This document shows, in pieces, positions 33,931 through 47,225 of a DNA stretch of 64,000 nucleotides (its first letter is position 1; every line of letters starts with the position of its first letter). The position numbers and the translations under genes were made by a program. Origin of the DNA: Pholis gunnellus (taxonomy: Eukaryota > Chordata > Actinopteri > Perciformes > Pholidae); contig OU342808.1 of assembly GCA_910591455.2 (NCBI GenBank), positions 26,440,122 to 26,504,121 on the forward strand, read 5' to 3'. Under the pieces are notes generated by a model that had not been told where the DNA came from, ran no database searches, and was given only the letters and a program-made list of their open reading frames with translations.

Positions 33931-35679
33931 CACATCACTGCTACAAATCCAGCTCCTCAGCCTTCCGCTGTGTCTACACGGCCGTGCCGAAGCGTGTCAA
34001 CAGTAACCCGTGTGCATAGTAAAAACCTCCGGCCCGAACGGGTCAAATATACAATAGACATGCAAATTATGCGGCATAAACAACGCCGCTGGATGTGTGC
34101 CATAAATAAGCAGCCGGTGCTCATCACACGCCAACAACGCAGCGGAGGGAGAAGTGATTCATGGCTAACCGGCCGGGTTTCTACCTGCAGGAGGACGTCC
34201 TCGTGTGAAAGGGTCTGACTGCTGTTCGTACTGTATATTCCAGAGATGCAGGTCAAAAGATATCGAGGCATAAATCTGGGCAAAAAGTTTTTAACAGAGC
34301 TAGATCGATAAAAAATAATCCAGGCCGATGTTTCAGCAGATATATATTCGTTTTGGTGAATACGTCAACAGGTTTTTAATGTCTAATAAACTATCTTGCC
34401 TTGGTCACAAGTTTTTAAAAACTAATTTAAGGAATGCTAATCGAAAGTGATGTGTCTATGAAAAAATATATACATCGTATGTCTAATTATCAGAGTTTTA
34501 AACTCTAAAATATCAATATTTCAGCCTCCAAAATCCAGTATCTGTTGGGCGATAGTTTCTACAAAACCATAATTGTAATATTTACATATTTAAAGGGAAG
34601 TTAGTGTTTTCTAACACAGTATAGTTATCTAAATTCTGTTGAAACAACTATTCTATGTAACTAAAGTCTCTATTTTGCTGACCTGCGGAGGTTTAACTTC
34701 TCAGCTTGCTGCGGTGATGTAGAGATGTACTCCAGGGTGTGTTGGTACACCGTGACATCACAGTTGGGTGTGGCTACACAGGTGAAACACACAGGAAACT
34801 TTCGATCATGGAGGGCGGTTAAACGCTGCTTTTCAGTGTTAAGTTCATGTTCAACCTCCACATCTTTTGACCTGCAAATCACCAAATCAGTGTTTACTGG
34901 AAAGGACGGATTCAACTTTATCTACTGGTTCCATAAAAGTGATTAAAAACCTCACATATCAAACTCATAAAAACGAACAATAACTTACAATACATGTATT
35001 GTTTCATGTATTGCATGTGAACTAAGGGGAGAATGACATGAAACTAGGGCACGCACTCACTCGCTCCATTTCGCCTTCGACATTTTCTAAATAAGCGCTT
35101 GAGATGTAACAGTGATTCCAGTTTTTCAGCTCAAAAAATATATCTTAGCGAACACTAAGCCTGTGTTCTGATTGTCCAAAGATCCTCCACTAATATCTAA
35201 CGAAACACACTGTGTGAGAACTGCAGCGGTCAACATCACTGTGTGCTAGAAAGGATTTTAATCTCATTATTCTGCATGTTGGGTCACTTCATACTTTACA
35301 AATACACAACAAGTCGACGTCTAGTTTGAAAAATTTGGTCCAATCTTGATAACTAATAATCAAGAGACGTATTTATGGTATTTTTAGTCATCTTTAAATT
35401 CTGGAAAGTGCTTCTCAAGTACGTGCATGTTGGTATTTGTGAACTTGTACATGTATTTTCTTTAAGTATCTTTCTGAGACCTTTGTATGCTGCTTAACTG
35501 GCCTCAACAAAAATATTTAACAGCTAAAAATGAACTAAAAATAGGAAAAACAACCTGGACAACCATAGACGTTATCGTGCCTCCTGGACAGAAACAGGGA
35601 AACCTTTCAGCAACACTGAACCATGAAATGCTTTTCCAAGAACGTCCAAGTTTACGTATAATATCGTCCTTAGCTTTGC
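33931..35679. other. dmrt1 3' UTR and downstream sequence
   Basis: No gene is recognised beyond the 3' UTR of dmrt1, whose end is unclear. An ATTAAA-type signal on the minus strand (TTTAAT at 35257-35262) about 420 nt past the stop is a possible end. A block near 33990-34210 contains an octamer ATGCAAAT (34060-34067) and may be regulatory. Confidence 0.35.
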
Positions 35680-35825
35680 TTATTTGGTGGCGTCGCCATC
35701 GATGATGGAGCCCACGGAGAAGTTTGGCGTCTCGGCGTTGCACTCGTTGCCATTCGAGTTAACCATGAGGGACCTGCAGGTCATGGAGGAGTCGTGACCT
35801 GTGGTGGTGCTGCTGGGTGAGAAGG
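35680..35825 (-). CDS. dmrt1: dmrt1 coding exon 5 (last)
   Basis: The acceptor CGTCCCTGCAG has a good pyrimidine tract. The first two bases complete a Ser codon begun by the last T of exon 4. It encodes 48 residues ending IIDGDATK and a TAA stop. A CTGAT branch-point candidate lies near 35855. Confidence 0.93.
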
Positions 35826-38800
35826 CTGCAGGGACGAGACAGACAACAGAGTTCTGATCAGAGATCAATTGGACTATATGGCACTTGTGGTGATCAAAGC
35901 GCCTAAAACATACATTTTAAAAACTCAACAGCAATGTCTCTTTTAAGAAATCATGACCCGGTGAGTCAAGATGATCCCCAGACCTCGTTGTGAGGAGTTT
36001 CATGTAGGAACTATTTTCTTTCTACCGAACTACACCCGCCAACGGTCTTGAAGAATAACGCAGAAGGACGCGTGCATCTTCTCAATGGACGAGAGTCTAA
36101 GGATGTGACAGCGTCAGAAGTAAACATTAATGGTATCCTCCTGTACTGTTAGATGGTTGAGATGATGCTAATTTCTGCGTGGTGATACGATTGGTGGGTG
36201 TAGTTTAGAAAGAAAATAGTTCCGAAGTGAAACTGCTCACAACGAGGTCTGTGGATTGTCTTGAGTCACCGGGAGTAGATTTTTGTTGGGGTGCCATATA
36301 GTCCCATTATATTGGAGAGAAGGCAGACGTCTCTACGGCCGATACTTCCAACACTCGGCAACTCACACCAAAACAATTAGATTGATAAATAGCACTACAG
36401 GTAAGAGGAAACATGTTTTTGATTTAGGGGACAAATGACCCTTTAAAACCTCTATGCTTCAAACTAACTTTCGGAAACAGACAATCCAACACTCAACGAT
36501 TGGAGGTGTGAAAGTAGGAAGAGATTTAACTACTTTTACTACAATTTTCATGTGAACAAACGGGTACAATAACGCCTCGAAGAACTGTCTGATTTGTGCA
36601 ATTCATCGCATCTTGAAAAAGTAGAACATTTTGTCTTGCTATCACCGGGCTCTATGGACGTCAGTCGATCGGTCGCTCCACCGCTTATCTAGACTTAAAT
36701 ATCTCAAGAACCTTTGGATGTGTTGTGATCACATTTTGTAGAAACATTTATGATCCATGTATCCTGTCCTGGTTGTCTCAATGGTAATGTGTTGTTTTTT
36801 TGTCTTTTTGGCCACTTGATCTTCACTACACAGGCAAACCTCCAAAAGGAACTAGAGCATTTAAAAGCTTTTATTTTGGTAGCAGGGTTGTGACATTACT
36901 ATTGAAGCAAACTTAAATCATATGTTTATGTGGAATATTAAAATTAAACCAGTTTTGTCCCAATTTGAAATGTTCATGCACAATGAAACTACTTTAGTCT
37001 CTCAGGATCCACTGGCTATGTTTGACTTTTATATCCGGAGTAACTTCTAGTCGTCACATGTCCGTCGTGTTCTCATAAAACCCATAAAGACCTCGTACTG
37101 GTGCTGGTACTGGTGCTGGTGCTGGTGCTGGTACTGGTGCTGGTACTGGTGCTGGTACTGGTGCTGGTACTGACAGGACACGCTGTATTAGACACCAGTT
37201 AGAGTGAACTGGTGAACCCCATCAGATACAGGAGGACTCAGGAAGTCTCCCATGCGAGAGCAACATTTGTACCACAAACTGAGCCATTATGAAATATCTT
37301 TGGGTAAAATACCACCACTAGGGTAATATCTACTTCTTGATTATGCAAAACACTACGGTAAAGTATGTCTACGTATTCATAAAGTAAATGTAAATAAACC
37401 TCAAACCTCTCATTTCCCTTTCAGGTATTGAGCAACAAATCTTTTTTTTCTTGGATACTCCTCAAAGTCATTAATATGATAAATTCATATTGCCTCTGGA
37501 GGCGCAGCAGCACACATCAAATAAAAGATGTCTTCGTACTGTAAGGCGAGTAAATAAAAAAGGAGAAGAGAAATACTATAGTGAGACAGAGAAGAGTCGT
37601 ATCATCAGCAGAATGGATGCTCCTCTCTGTCTTCACCTGATATAAATATGACCGCGCGGTTAAATGATTCTTCACGATTTATAGCAAATTGAATCAGTCA
37701 GCAAAAAGGGAAGACACCGAGCACAAAGCAAAAAAGATCTTTTCACAGTTAACACTGTGTGTGCACCCAGACGTTTTAACACTCGTCTGCAGCCACTGCA
37801 CACACCAATATAACAGTGTGAGGACATCAGGCCGGTTGTACAGGCATTCAAGTGTTACGTTTAATAACTACTGCGGACCGTCGTCGCGTTTTTAACGAGT
37901 TTGTTTGAACCGAACTAAACATGTTAGGTGTGGAAGCTCCCAGAGAAACAACTAAGAACTTCTGACTAGTAGAACAAATAGTAGAGCTGCAACTAACGAT
38001 CAAAGATCAAAGAATAAAGGCAGAAAGTCGTGATAAAGACCCGTATAGGTAACATATTGTCACATGATTGATTTTCAGTTTGCTATATGAAACACAAACG
38101 CAGCAAATCCTCACGTTTGAGGAGCTGCAGCTAATTATTGTTTGTTGGTTTTCTTGCTTTAAAAATGCGAATTGCTTGTCAATTATTCTCTGTGGATTGA
38201 TTGTTAATGAATCAACTAATCTCTTCAGCTTTATTTCCTCCTATTTCTGAAATGTTATGCGCGACACAATAAATTGTTTAATCTATCAATTATTTTTCAA
38301 AGAAAGGTTTTATTATTTACGTAATTTTTGACCTTTTTCTCTGAGATTCTGTATCAATACCTAAACAATATCTTACTGATTCCTTACATTGAGGAATAAA
38401 AGCTTATTTTTATGATAAATACTAATTCCATTGAACAAAATAGGCCAAAATTCTCAAATGTTAAATATTGTCTGAACACAAGCAGCCGTACCAGAACGTT
38501 GCCTCAATTAAATACAATACTATGATTACTATTATTACTACTATGCTAATGTTTTATTTAAATCAGTAATCATCTGATCAATGAATAAGAAAACGATAAT
38601 ATACGAACACATTTGATGCTAGATTTAAATACTTTGCTAAAAACAAATTGTGGCCATGATCAAAAAAGTGTTAAGGAAGCAACTTTATAAACAAAAATGC
38701 AAAATAATAACAATAATGATTTCAGCTTTTACATTTAAATATTTGCTTGTTTTTTTCTGTTTCATATCATTTTAAATGAATCCTTTTGGGGTTTGGACTG

Positions 38801-41359
38801 TCGGTCAACAGACCAAGACATATGTTTTCACTGTCTAACCTTTAATAGACCAAATGATTAATCAATGAATCAAGAAAATGATCTGCAGATGATTGAATCT
38901 TGAAAACAATCATAAGTTGCAGCCCTGATCATTAGAGAGTTAAATAGTTCTCAAAAGGAGAGCTGACCAATGACAGAAATGTAGAAGATAAATAAGGAAA
39001 TTGTGTTTTAAGGAGAATTATCTCACAAAAGACATTAAAACAATTGTATTTACAGATATTTGAGTATGAACATTGTCAAATGATACCCACAAATGTCTAA
39101 ATGTGCTCCAGTCAAAGCATGAAATATCTAAATGTGTCTGCAGACCTTCACAAATACATGTTTACTCAGAATAACCTCCTGATGAAGACAACATTAACAA
39201 AAGCTGACGTCCAGCGTTTCCCAGAATCCTCTTGACTTCTTGATTCGCCTCCTCATCCCTCATCCCTCGCCCTCCACCATCGCTCCCTCTCTCTCCTCCT
39301 CAGCAGTGGTGGGAGGGGGACAAAAAGAGGAGTAATTTTTCTCCCCATTAACTTCCTGATTGGTTTCGGACTCCAATTCCTGCCCGTCTGCAGTTTGTCA
39401 CCAATTCCAAACTGGCAGCCCAATCGTTAATACTAATGTTTGTGTAGCTAAGTGCAGCCGGCTCTCAGCGGTCCACTTGTACGGCAATAACAGCATGTGG
39501 GTGGAGAGGAGAGCAGCAGCTGTGAATTAGCCCCGTTCACTGTTAATTCTCTGTTCATCAGCAGGAAATCTATGACGTGTAATTAACGGCTGGAAGCAAC
39601 TGGACGCGCTAGTCTCACTGGAGATGTTAAATCACGACCCACCGCTGGAACACATGTTCTCCGCTGCCTCCGGCCGTCCTCTGCTCTCCTGTTTAATACA
39701 GATTAATGTTGCTGAAACAACGTCGAGCACCTGTTGTTGACGCTATGGCTGCAGCTAATTAGATAATTAACAAGTTACTTTTATTGTCAATTACATTTCG
39801 TAGTAAATCTTTGATTTATCACTATTTCAATAAGAGAAAACAGAGTTCTCAGATCTTTTAAGTGAGGCTTGTTTGGTCCAAAAAATATTTAATTTACAAT
39901 TATATAAATGAAGAAAAGCAGCCACGTGATTCCATCTTTTAAGTGAATAAGGCAAATGTGTTTGCATATTTACACGTCCAGCAGTTACGGAGAAACATCA
40001 TTTATTTGGAGTCGCCGTGTTTCAGGTCACCTGATGAATGTAAAGTAAAATGTTTATTCATATTTTTGGCTATTCTCTCTTTTCTTTGAATGTCTGTGAA
40101 ATATTGATCTCTTTAGGTTATTTGGAAGAAACCATCTGAACAGTTTAGAGGGGGAAAGTCCAGACAACAACTTTACTCTTTAACTAACTGTATTTTATCA
40201 GCTGATCATTTGTTTTATTTAATGTGTAAAATCTTAAAAAGGCAATAGACAAGATTTGGGCTTTAATTTGTCCTCATGAAGTTAATGTAAATTGCACAAT
40301 GTGGTTCCCTTTAAGCGTCACTTTCACTCTGTGGTTCTGTCTGCCGATGGGCACGATGAAGGCTTCATTTACGACACAAAGGAAGTGCGTCAACCATTGC
40401 TATCGGTAGCTATCCGCAGTTACCGAAGAACATCAATGGAAGTTCTTTGCTGTCTCTACGCTGGAAAACAAAAAGCAGTGCGTCCTGTGTTGTTGTTGTT
40501 GTGTTAGTTGCTGTAGCTCTCAGGAGAACGATTTGTGTTGCTGACAGTGGTGCCAACAATAAAACCTCTTGAAAACACTCAAGGGAGGGAAATATTCAAC
40601 AATGTTTGCATCTGAAATGAAGTGGGGTAGAAGTATAAAGTAGCATACAATGGAAATACTCAAGTACAGTACAAGTACCTGAGTAAAAAACACTTCCACT
40701 ACTGTCAATGACACTTAAAACCAGAGTGAAGCAGCGATGTCTTTGGGGACAAAACCCTCAGCAGACAAGTCACTTACAGTTTGAAGTTGTTGCCAAAACC
40801 CACATTCTGGAAAGTACAGGCTGAGTTAAATGAGTATCTTTGAGTTGACAGCTGTTACGCTGCCTGTTACAGCAGTGAGAGGTAATAACTGCACTTCTCC
40901 ACACCACGGAGCGTGTAACACAGTCTACTGGTTGGTTCAGACTGTGTACAAACAGAAGAAGAAGCTCGTAACGAGACAAACTTAACCTGCTGGTCATGTT
41001 GAAAGAGAGTTTATTCTGCTGAGTGAACTTTTGCCCTTTTCCCAGTCACTCAGCACTCTATATAAGATTTCCAAACTATTAAACAGTCTTTGTGTGGAAT
41101 AACAAAAGGAAGCTTTTTTAACCTCCCACTTGTCCTGTTAAGAGAAGGAAGGGAGGGAGTGAGCGAGTGAGGGAGGGAGGGAGGGAGTGAATGAAGGTGC
41201 AATCATTCTGCTGCTGCCAAAGAGGGGAACAAAAGCCCAGATGTGAGAGCAGAGACGGTAATTCAGTCCGATGCAGCGAGGATAAGCTCTCTCTGTGGGT
41301 TTCATACTCTACACTCATCCACCGTACACAAGGGTCATAGGGGTAGATAACACTTAAGT

Positions 41360-41393
<34 letters not shown>

Positions 41394-44300
41394 CTCTGCA
41401 TTAAACTGTACGTGATGTGAGTTACTGAAGTATCTAGAAGAACATTTAAAAAGCTCTGTTTACTTGTCAAAATTCAACATATTACAATCATTCAGAGTCA
41501 TGAATATGTAGCCATGATGTGTATTTTCATTGTCCTGCATCTAACGATCATTTCCATTCATCTGCAGATTATCCTCTTAATTATTCAGTTTATTGTTTAA
41601 TCTTAAAAAGGTCAGAAAATTGTTATAATCCATAAAAAAAACATCAAAGTCTGAAACCAAAAGACATCAAATTTGAAGGAAATAAAACAGAAAGTAAAAT
41701 GATTGTCTTGCGGTTGTTTGTCTCCACCAGCCACGTAGATAAATGCAAAATGTCATCATTTTATGCTGTTAGACATTTGTGTGAAATTGTCATAATTGAA
41801 TTTGCATATTCATTCTTGAGGTTTTTCCAAAAGCGTGTTTTGTGAGGTCACAGTGACCCTCGTGGGTGCGGCGGTCTACAAAAGATGCAAATCAACACCG
41901 TTTAAAAGCAGGAAGTAGTAAATGTTTGGCAACTTTGCTTCAACGATGACTAATTTGATTAATAATCAAAATAGTAATGGATGAATCGACTCATTGTTTC
42001 AGCTCTAACTCATTTACTGAAACATACACCATGGAGTATTGACACCCCTTTACTTAAGCGCTTACTTTTTAAGTGTTTTCATGATTTGGGCTGAGCCCTT
42101 TAGTTTAGCATGTAACTATTTATTCTGCCACCGGCATAAACATGATAGTTTAGTAAGTCATTCATTGTTGAAGGCCGTTTACTTGTTCCAACACGACAAA
42201 TACCCCCATGAAGAAAGCCACATCCGTAAAGAAATGGTTTTACTCATGACCAAACATCCGTGATGGACTCAGTAATGCTCTCGTGTCTGAGTAGAAGAAA
42301 GGTTTAAACATCGAGAGAAGAATGGAGGCTGTTAAAGCTGCAGAAAAATAAATATATTAACAAATCTTTGCATAGGTGTAATGCTCAGGTGTCCGTATAC
42401 TTTTTGACATTTAGTGTATGAAACATAATAATTTGAGTCATTTCAAATTAATGAAATCAAGTCTCATTCATTTAAATTCATTACGCTGACACACTTCACG
42501 GCTGGCTGCGTGTTGTTATCGTTGTTAAACCAGATTAAAAGGGATTATAAAGTTTGACAAAGTAATCTTAACTCAAGGACCATTTACTCGCCTTTTCTGG
42601 AGCTTTCAACCGTGTCTCACAGTCCGCAATTTACTAAGTGTGACAATATTCAATGCACGACCAAAACAAAAAGCAATCACCTGTGTGAATTTGCCAGTGC
42701 TGTCCAGGGACGAGAGCACTTACTGGAGGCCATCATCACGGGAACAAAAAAATTCAATCTTTAGAATGAAGAGTTGCCTGTCACATGACAAGGTTGGCCT
42801 GAGATTAAATGGCTCCCATTAAAATGATACGAGGTGTGTCTAAGCCCCGGTCAGAGTGAGCGGGTCCCGCGGGTGTCCGACGGAGGGACGCTCAGCCTCT
42901 CCAGAAACGAACCCGGGCGTCTGGCTGCTCATCATCAGGCCGGCAGCAGGACTTAATGGTCCAGAAAACTCCGTCAAAGAGCAGACAGGCTTTAAATACT
43001 GAGCGCTGAACAGCGGAGGCTCATGCCACTCAGCTGATGTTCACACCGCAGACCTTCACCCTCAGTTTCAAATCACTGCTCACAGCCGAGTACTAATTCT
43101 GCGAGTCTTTATAACAGCGTGAAGTCGCAGCAAAGCAGAGAAGAGGAGGTTTCAATTGTTTCCTACACGTTTCTGTTATCGTATGTGCGTTAAATTAACT
43201 ACGGCATCTCATGTTTTGTCACATACATTAGGTTTTGGAGATTAGATTTATTGTCCCTTTTATTCTAGTTGATTAAAGGTGGTCGTATAAAGCACCGAGC
43301 TTTGACGCAGAAGATTTTGGTTTTAAGCTACAAAACTTCTTCTTCTTTAAGATTAGGTTAGTAAAAGTAGATACGACCCGTCTTTTGTCAATATTTAACT
43401 AAAACAATAATCTTTCCCTTATCTCAAACAAGTGCTTTGTTGTCTTATTCTTTAGTTGCTACACATTTTATTTAGTTTTGCAGATATGTTCAGTGTAACT
43501 ATTTTGCAGTTTCATAACATTCATTCAAAGCATTTCCTCATTATGCTGGTGATGCAAATCAATATACAAAACACTAAATAAAGCACTTAATAAATGCACA
43601 ATATGCACAGTAAAGCATCCAACAGCTGTGGAGACATTTCACCCTCAGCCACAAAATGTCAACCAAGGATTCATTCATTCATCACCACGGACGTCTAGAG
43701 TGACGAGATCATCAAAGCCACTCCAGTTCATCCTCTGGGTACCATGAATATCTGTACACAATGTTCAGGACCACCACTGCCATCCCTACAGGCTCGCCGC
43801 TGACTTGGTTTAAAATGTAAATGTCAAAGATGATCTATGTCACATGAAGGAAACCTTCATCCGATCTGGTGTTTTCAGCTGCTGTGCGAAGCAACATTTC
43901 TTCTTGAGAAAAATCTCCACTTGAGGTTTTACAAACCGACCAAATGCATTTTTCCTACTCACGAGTTATGGCTTCTGACGTATTGCTGCTGCTGGTAAAG
44001 CAAACGCAACAGAGCTCGCACAGTGAAGTCCGAGCTTTCTACTCATTTCAAGCAACATCAAACACTTTAATCGGAGAACAGAACAAAGAGTAAAATAATA
44101 GCTTTTGCATTATCATGTATAAGGACGACTCATTCCACTGTAGTGTGCGAGTTAAATCCTCCACATATTTCTCATTCTTTCATCTCGCAAATGAAGATCT
44201 GTTGAGACAGTTGTTTTTTCGGAGCGATGCAGTCCGTTATGCAGCGATTACTGGGGTCAGAAAACACTTAAACGCTCATTATCGGTTTGCCGTGGAGCGG

Positions 44301-45898
44301 AGGGCCGACGCGGGGCTGACAGAAGGCGTCGGTGTCGGGGGGGGTCAAAGGCTAATTAAGCAGAGAGGAACCTTTGCTCCCGCATTGTTAACCAATCTGT
44401 CCCCGATGAAGATGACTGCCGGAGAGGCGTGACACGGCCCCCCCCCCCCCCGTCGCCATGCTAAATCTCCATTTCGGCTACTGTGCCCCATCAACTCACA
44501 AAATGGCCTGTCAGTCCATCGCCGGGCTTCTTGACGCGCCTCGTCGAAAAGTTATGGATATGCAATAATGAGCTGAGGCGGCCCGATCAATACGTGTGCG
44601 GGACTTTTCTATCATTACATTATTTTTTTAAAGCAGAGATTCATTGTTGAGTCGACAGGGTAAGAAAAATGCCAAAGTAAAGGACACAGGAAGAGTGAAA
44701 TATATTGCTATGGAAAGAAGGACGCGTCCCGCGGGGGCTAACGCTGCCTGATGTGTTTATCCAAGGCGCTCAGCTGTTTCAGAGAGCTGCCAAGGCGACG
44801 CCATCCGTCACTCAGCGCTCAAAGCAACGCAAGGAAAGTGACTACGAGAGCACGATTAGGTAGGAACGCACCGTAACTAGCAGGGTTTGTTTTAAACAAG
44901 AGACGTCAGGAACATCCACTGTATGTGTGTTTAGAGATGCAGACCTGGCAAATTAGCAAATAACATGTTACAGTTAAATTTGTTTTCTTTTACTTCCCAT
45001 AATAGTGGTTGGGAATTAATTCCATTACATTTTAATTTAATTAACATTGCATCTTAATTAAAACGAGCCCTCTGCTTTACTTGCGTCATTAAAAATATGA
45101 AGTTTTCAAGCTAAGCTCTGGGTTAGATATGTTTATTTACTTGTGTAAACAAATATACATGTACCTACAAACATATAACTGTGTTTGGTTTATCTTTGCC
45201 TGCACAAAAAGCAGCAGGCGAAGTCCCGCCTCTTCCGGTGGACCACGTGGGACTTTATTTCGGGAACAAATATGAACGATAGTCAAAGAGAATCATTTCT
45301 TGATCCTGCCAAGTATGATGTTCGTCAATTTAAAAGATAATTTTGCACGTCACGAAAGTCACATTTTGTCTTAAACTGTGTGAGTAAGATATTAAATATG
45401 TAATGAGAAAGACTACACGCCCAAAAGTCAAGGAAGAGACGTCTCTCGCTGAAGCTACGATGCCTGTGTGTTTTGTACGTGATAAAAAGAGTCGCTGGAT
45501 AAAACACGCCTGGTGTTTGTGGAACATAGCTAAGGGAACCGCCGTGTTGGCGACGTGCACCGTGCAGCCGAGAGATGTAGTTCACTGAGCAGTTTCACAA
45601 AAAAACAAATGTTACTACAACAAATCTACGACAAACTGGGACTTTCTTGACGCGCAAAATTATCTTTTAAATCGGCAAACATCTTAAGTGTAATTAATGA
45701 CACAATTCAAACAGGATTAAAATAAATATTCGTCTCTCGCCGTCAATTACGGTACATTGTCTTTTGCCAAATAAGATCCCATGGTGGTCCATCGGAAGGG
45801 GAGGGACTTTATCCATACGATAAAACAGAAGTTAATGGAATCACGTTTCATGTCACTCTCACACTGTCCAGCTGTGAGAGACCTGAAAGGGTGTAAGC

Positions 45899-45931
<33 letters not shown>

Positions 45932-47169
45932 GAAGAGGACATAAACTACACCGCCCCGGCCCTTTAATGCGTGTACAGCCCCAGGCCCCGTTAATGGTGG
46001 TGTTGTACAACACATTACACCGGTGCTTGTGCCCTGAGCAGACAATTACACCGGTATTTAGTCCATCCACGGGCCCCGGAGGCTCTCAGGGCACTTAGCA
46101 GCACAGCAGGGAAGGGAAGACAATCTGAGGGGCCACACAGGACTTCTCCACTGTAACCAAGAGCCAGGAGAGACACTCAATCTCAATGCCACACGCTCAA
46201 TGAGGCCCCGACGGGCCCCCAGCAGGGTCACTTTCTCTGCTGCCGGCTCTTATTTACAGGTTGAATCGAGTCATTGCCTCAAACAGAATGCATTCCTTTG
46301 TTGGGGATACTTTCTGGGATTTATTAAGCTATGAGACAAATCTCATTTTAAAGGTTTTGGGTTTGTGTACTGAACTTTATCTGAGAAAAGGGTGATATAA
46401 AGCACTCAAAACTAAAAACTGTGATCTGTTTATCCGCCACACCGTCTCATCAACATGAGAACTTGCAGACTTTTATAATTTGTAAGGAATTCCAAGCGTC
46501 TTCTTTTGTCCTCAAAATCAAAAGAACATTGATTAATTGATTATGAATTATAATGAATAAGAATCGTTTTATAAAAGCTCTTGTGTAACGGGAGAGAACC
46601 AGTGGTTTAGTGCACAAAGGTGTTTCCCATGTGCATCTTTTCTGTTTCCTCAAGTCAACACTGAGCAGAAATCTCACTAAACCAATCTCAAGTATGTCTC
46701 TAGTATGCATGAATCCCAATGAACACAGGGATTGTTTACGAGTTAAAATCCGACTAGGTTTGGTTGAAAAATGACTTGTTTTTAGACGACTAGTATATAT
46801 ATAGGGATTGTCTCTATATAAGTCACATTAACGTGTTTAAATCTAAACTTTGCCATCCTACTAGAGACGCCACAGCGTAATGATATGAGTAGTAAAACAG
46901 TATTAATTGCAGAGATTGCTGAGAAAACATCACACCACAAACCCCAAAGCTTTGCTTTCCTCACGACACAGAGTAGATGCAGTGAGCTGAGTGATGTTCT
47001 CAGCCTGTCAGAGACCAAAGGAAATGAACTCTTGCTGCTACACGACATGAAACAGCACTTCCTTACAAAAGGTCACCTCTTGAGTTGGAAGTACCGATTC
47101 GTTTCGGGTTTAATAAATCCGAAAGAGCGAGAGTCCTTTTTGACATCACCAGAATGAGTGTGGCCTCGA

Positions 47170-47225
<56 letters not shown>

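Noticed and set aside
37095..37172. Possible CRISPR-like array
   Set aside because: Units are contiguous hexamers with no spacers; this is a eukaryotic minisatellite.
42020..42420. Complete transposon gene
   Set aside because: Only the 3' part of a transposase is recognisable and the frame is broken, so it is listed as a pseudogene.
46885..47157. 90-codon open frame in dmrt1 intron 4
   Set aside because: No recognisable domain and no flanking splice signals I could support; likely chance or repeat-derived.
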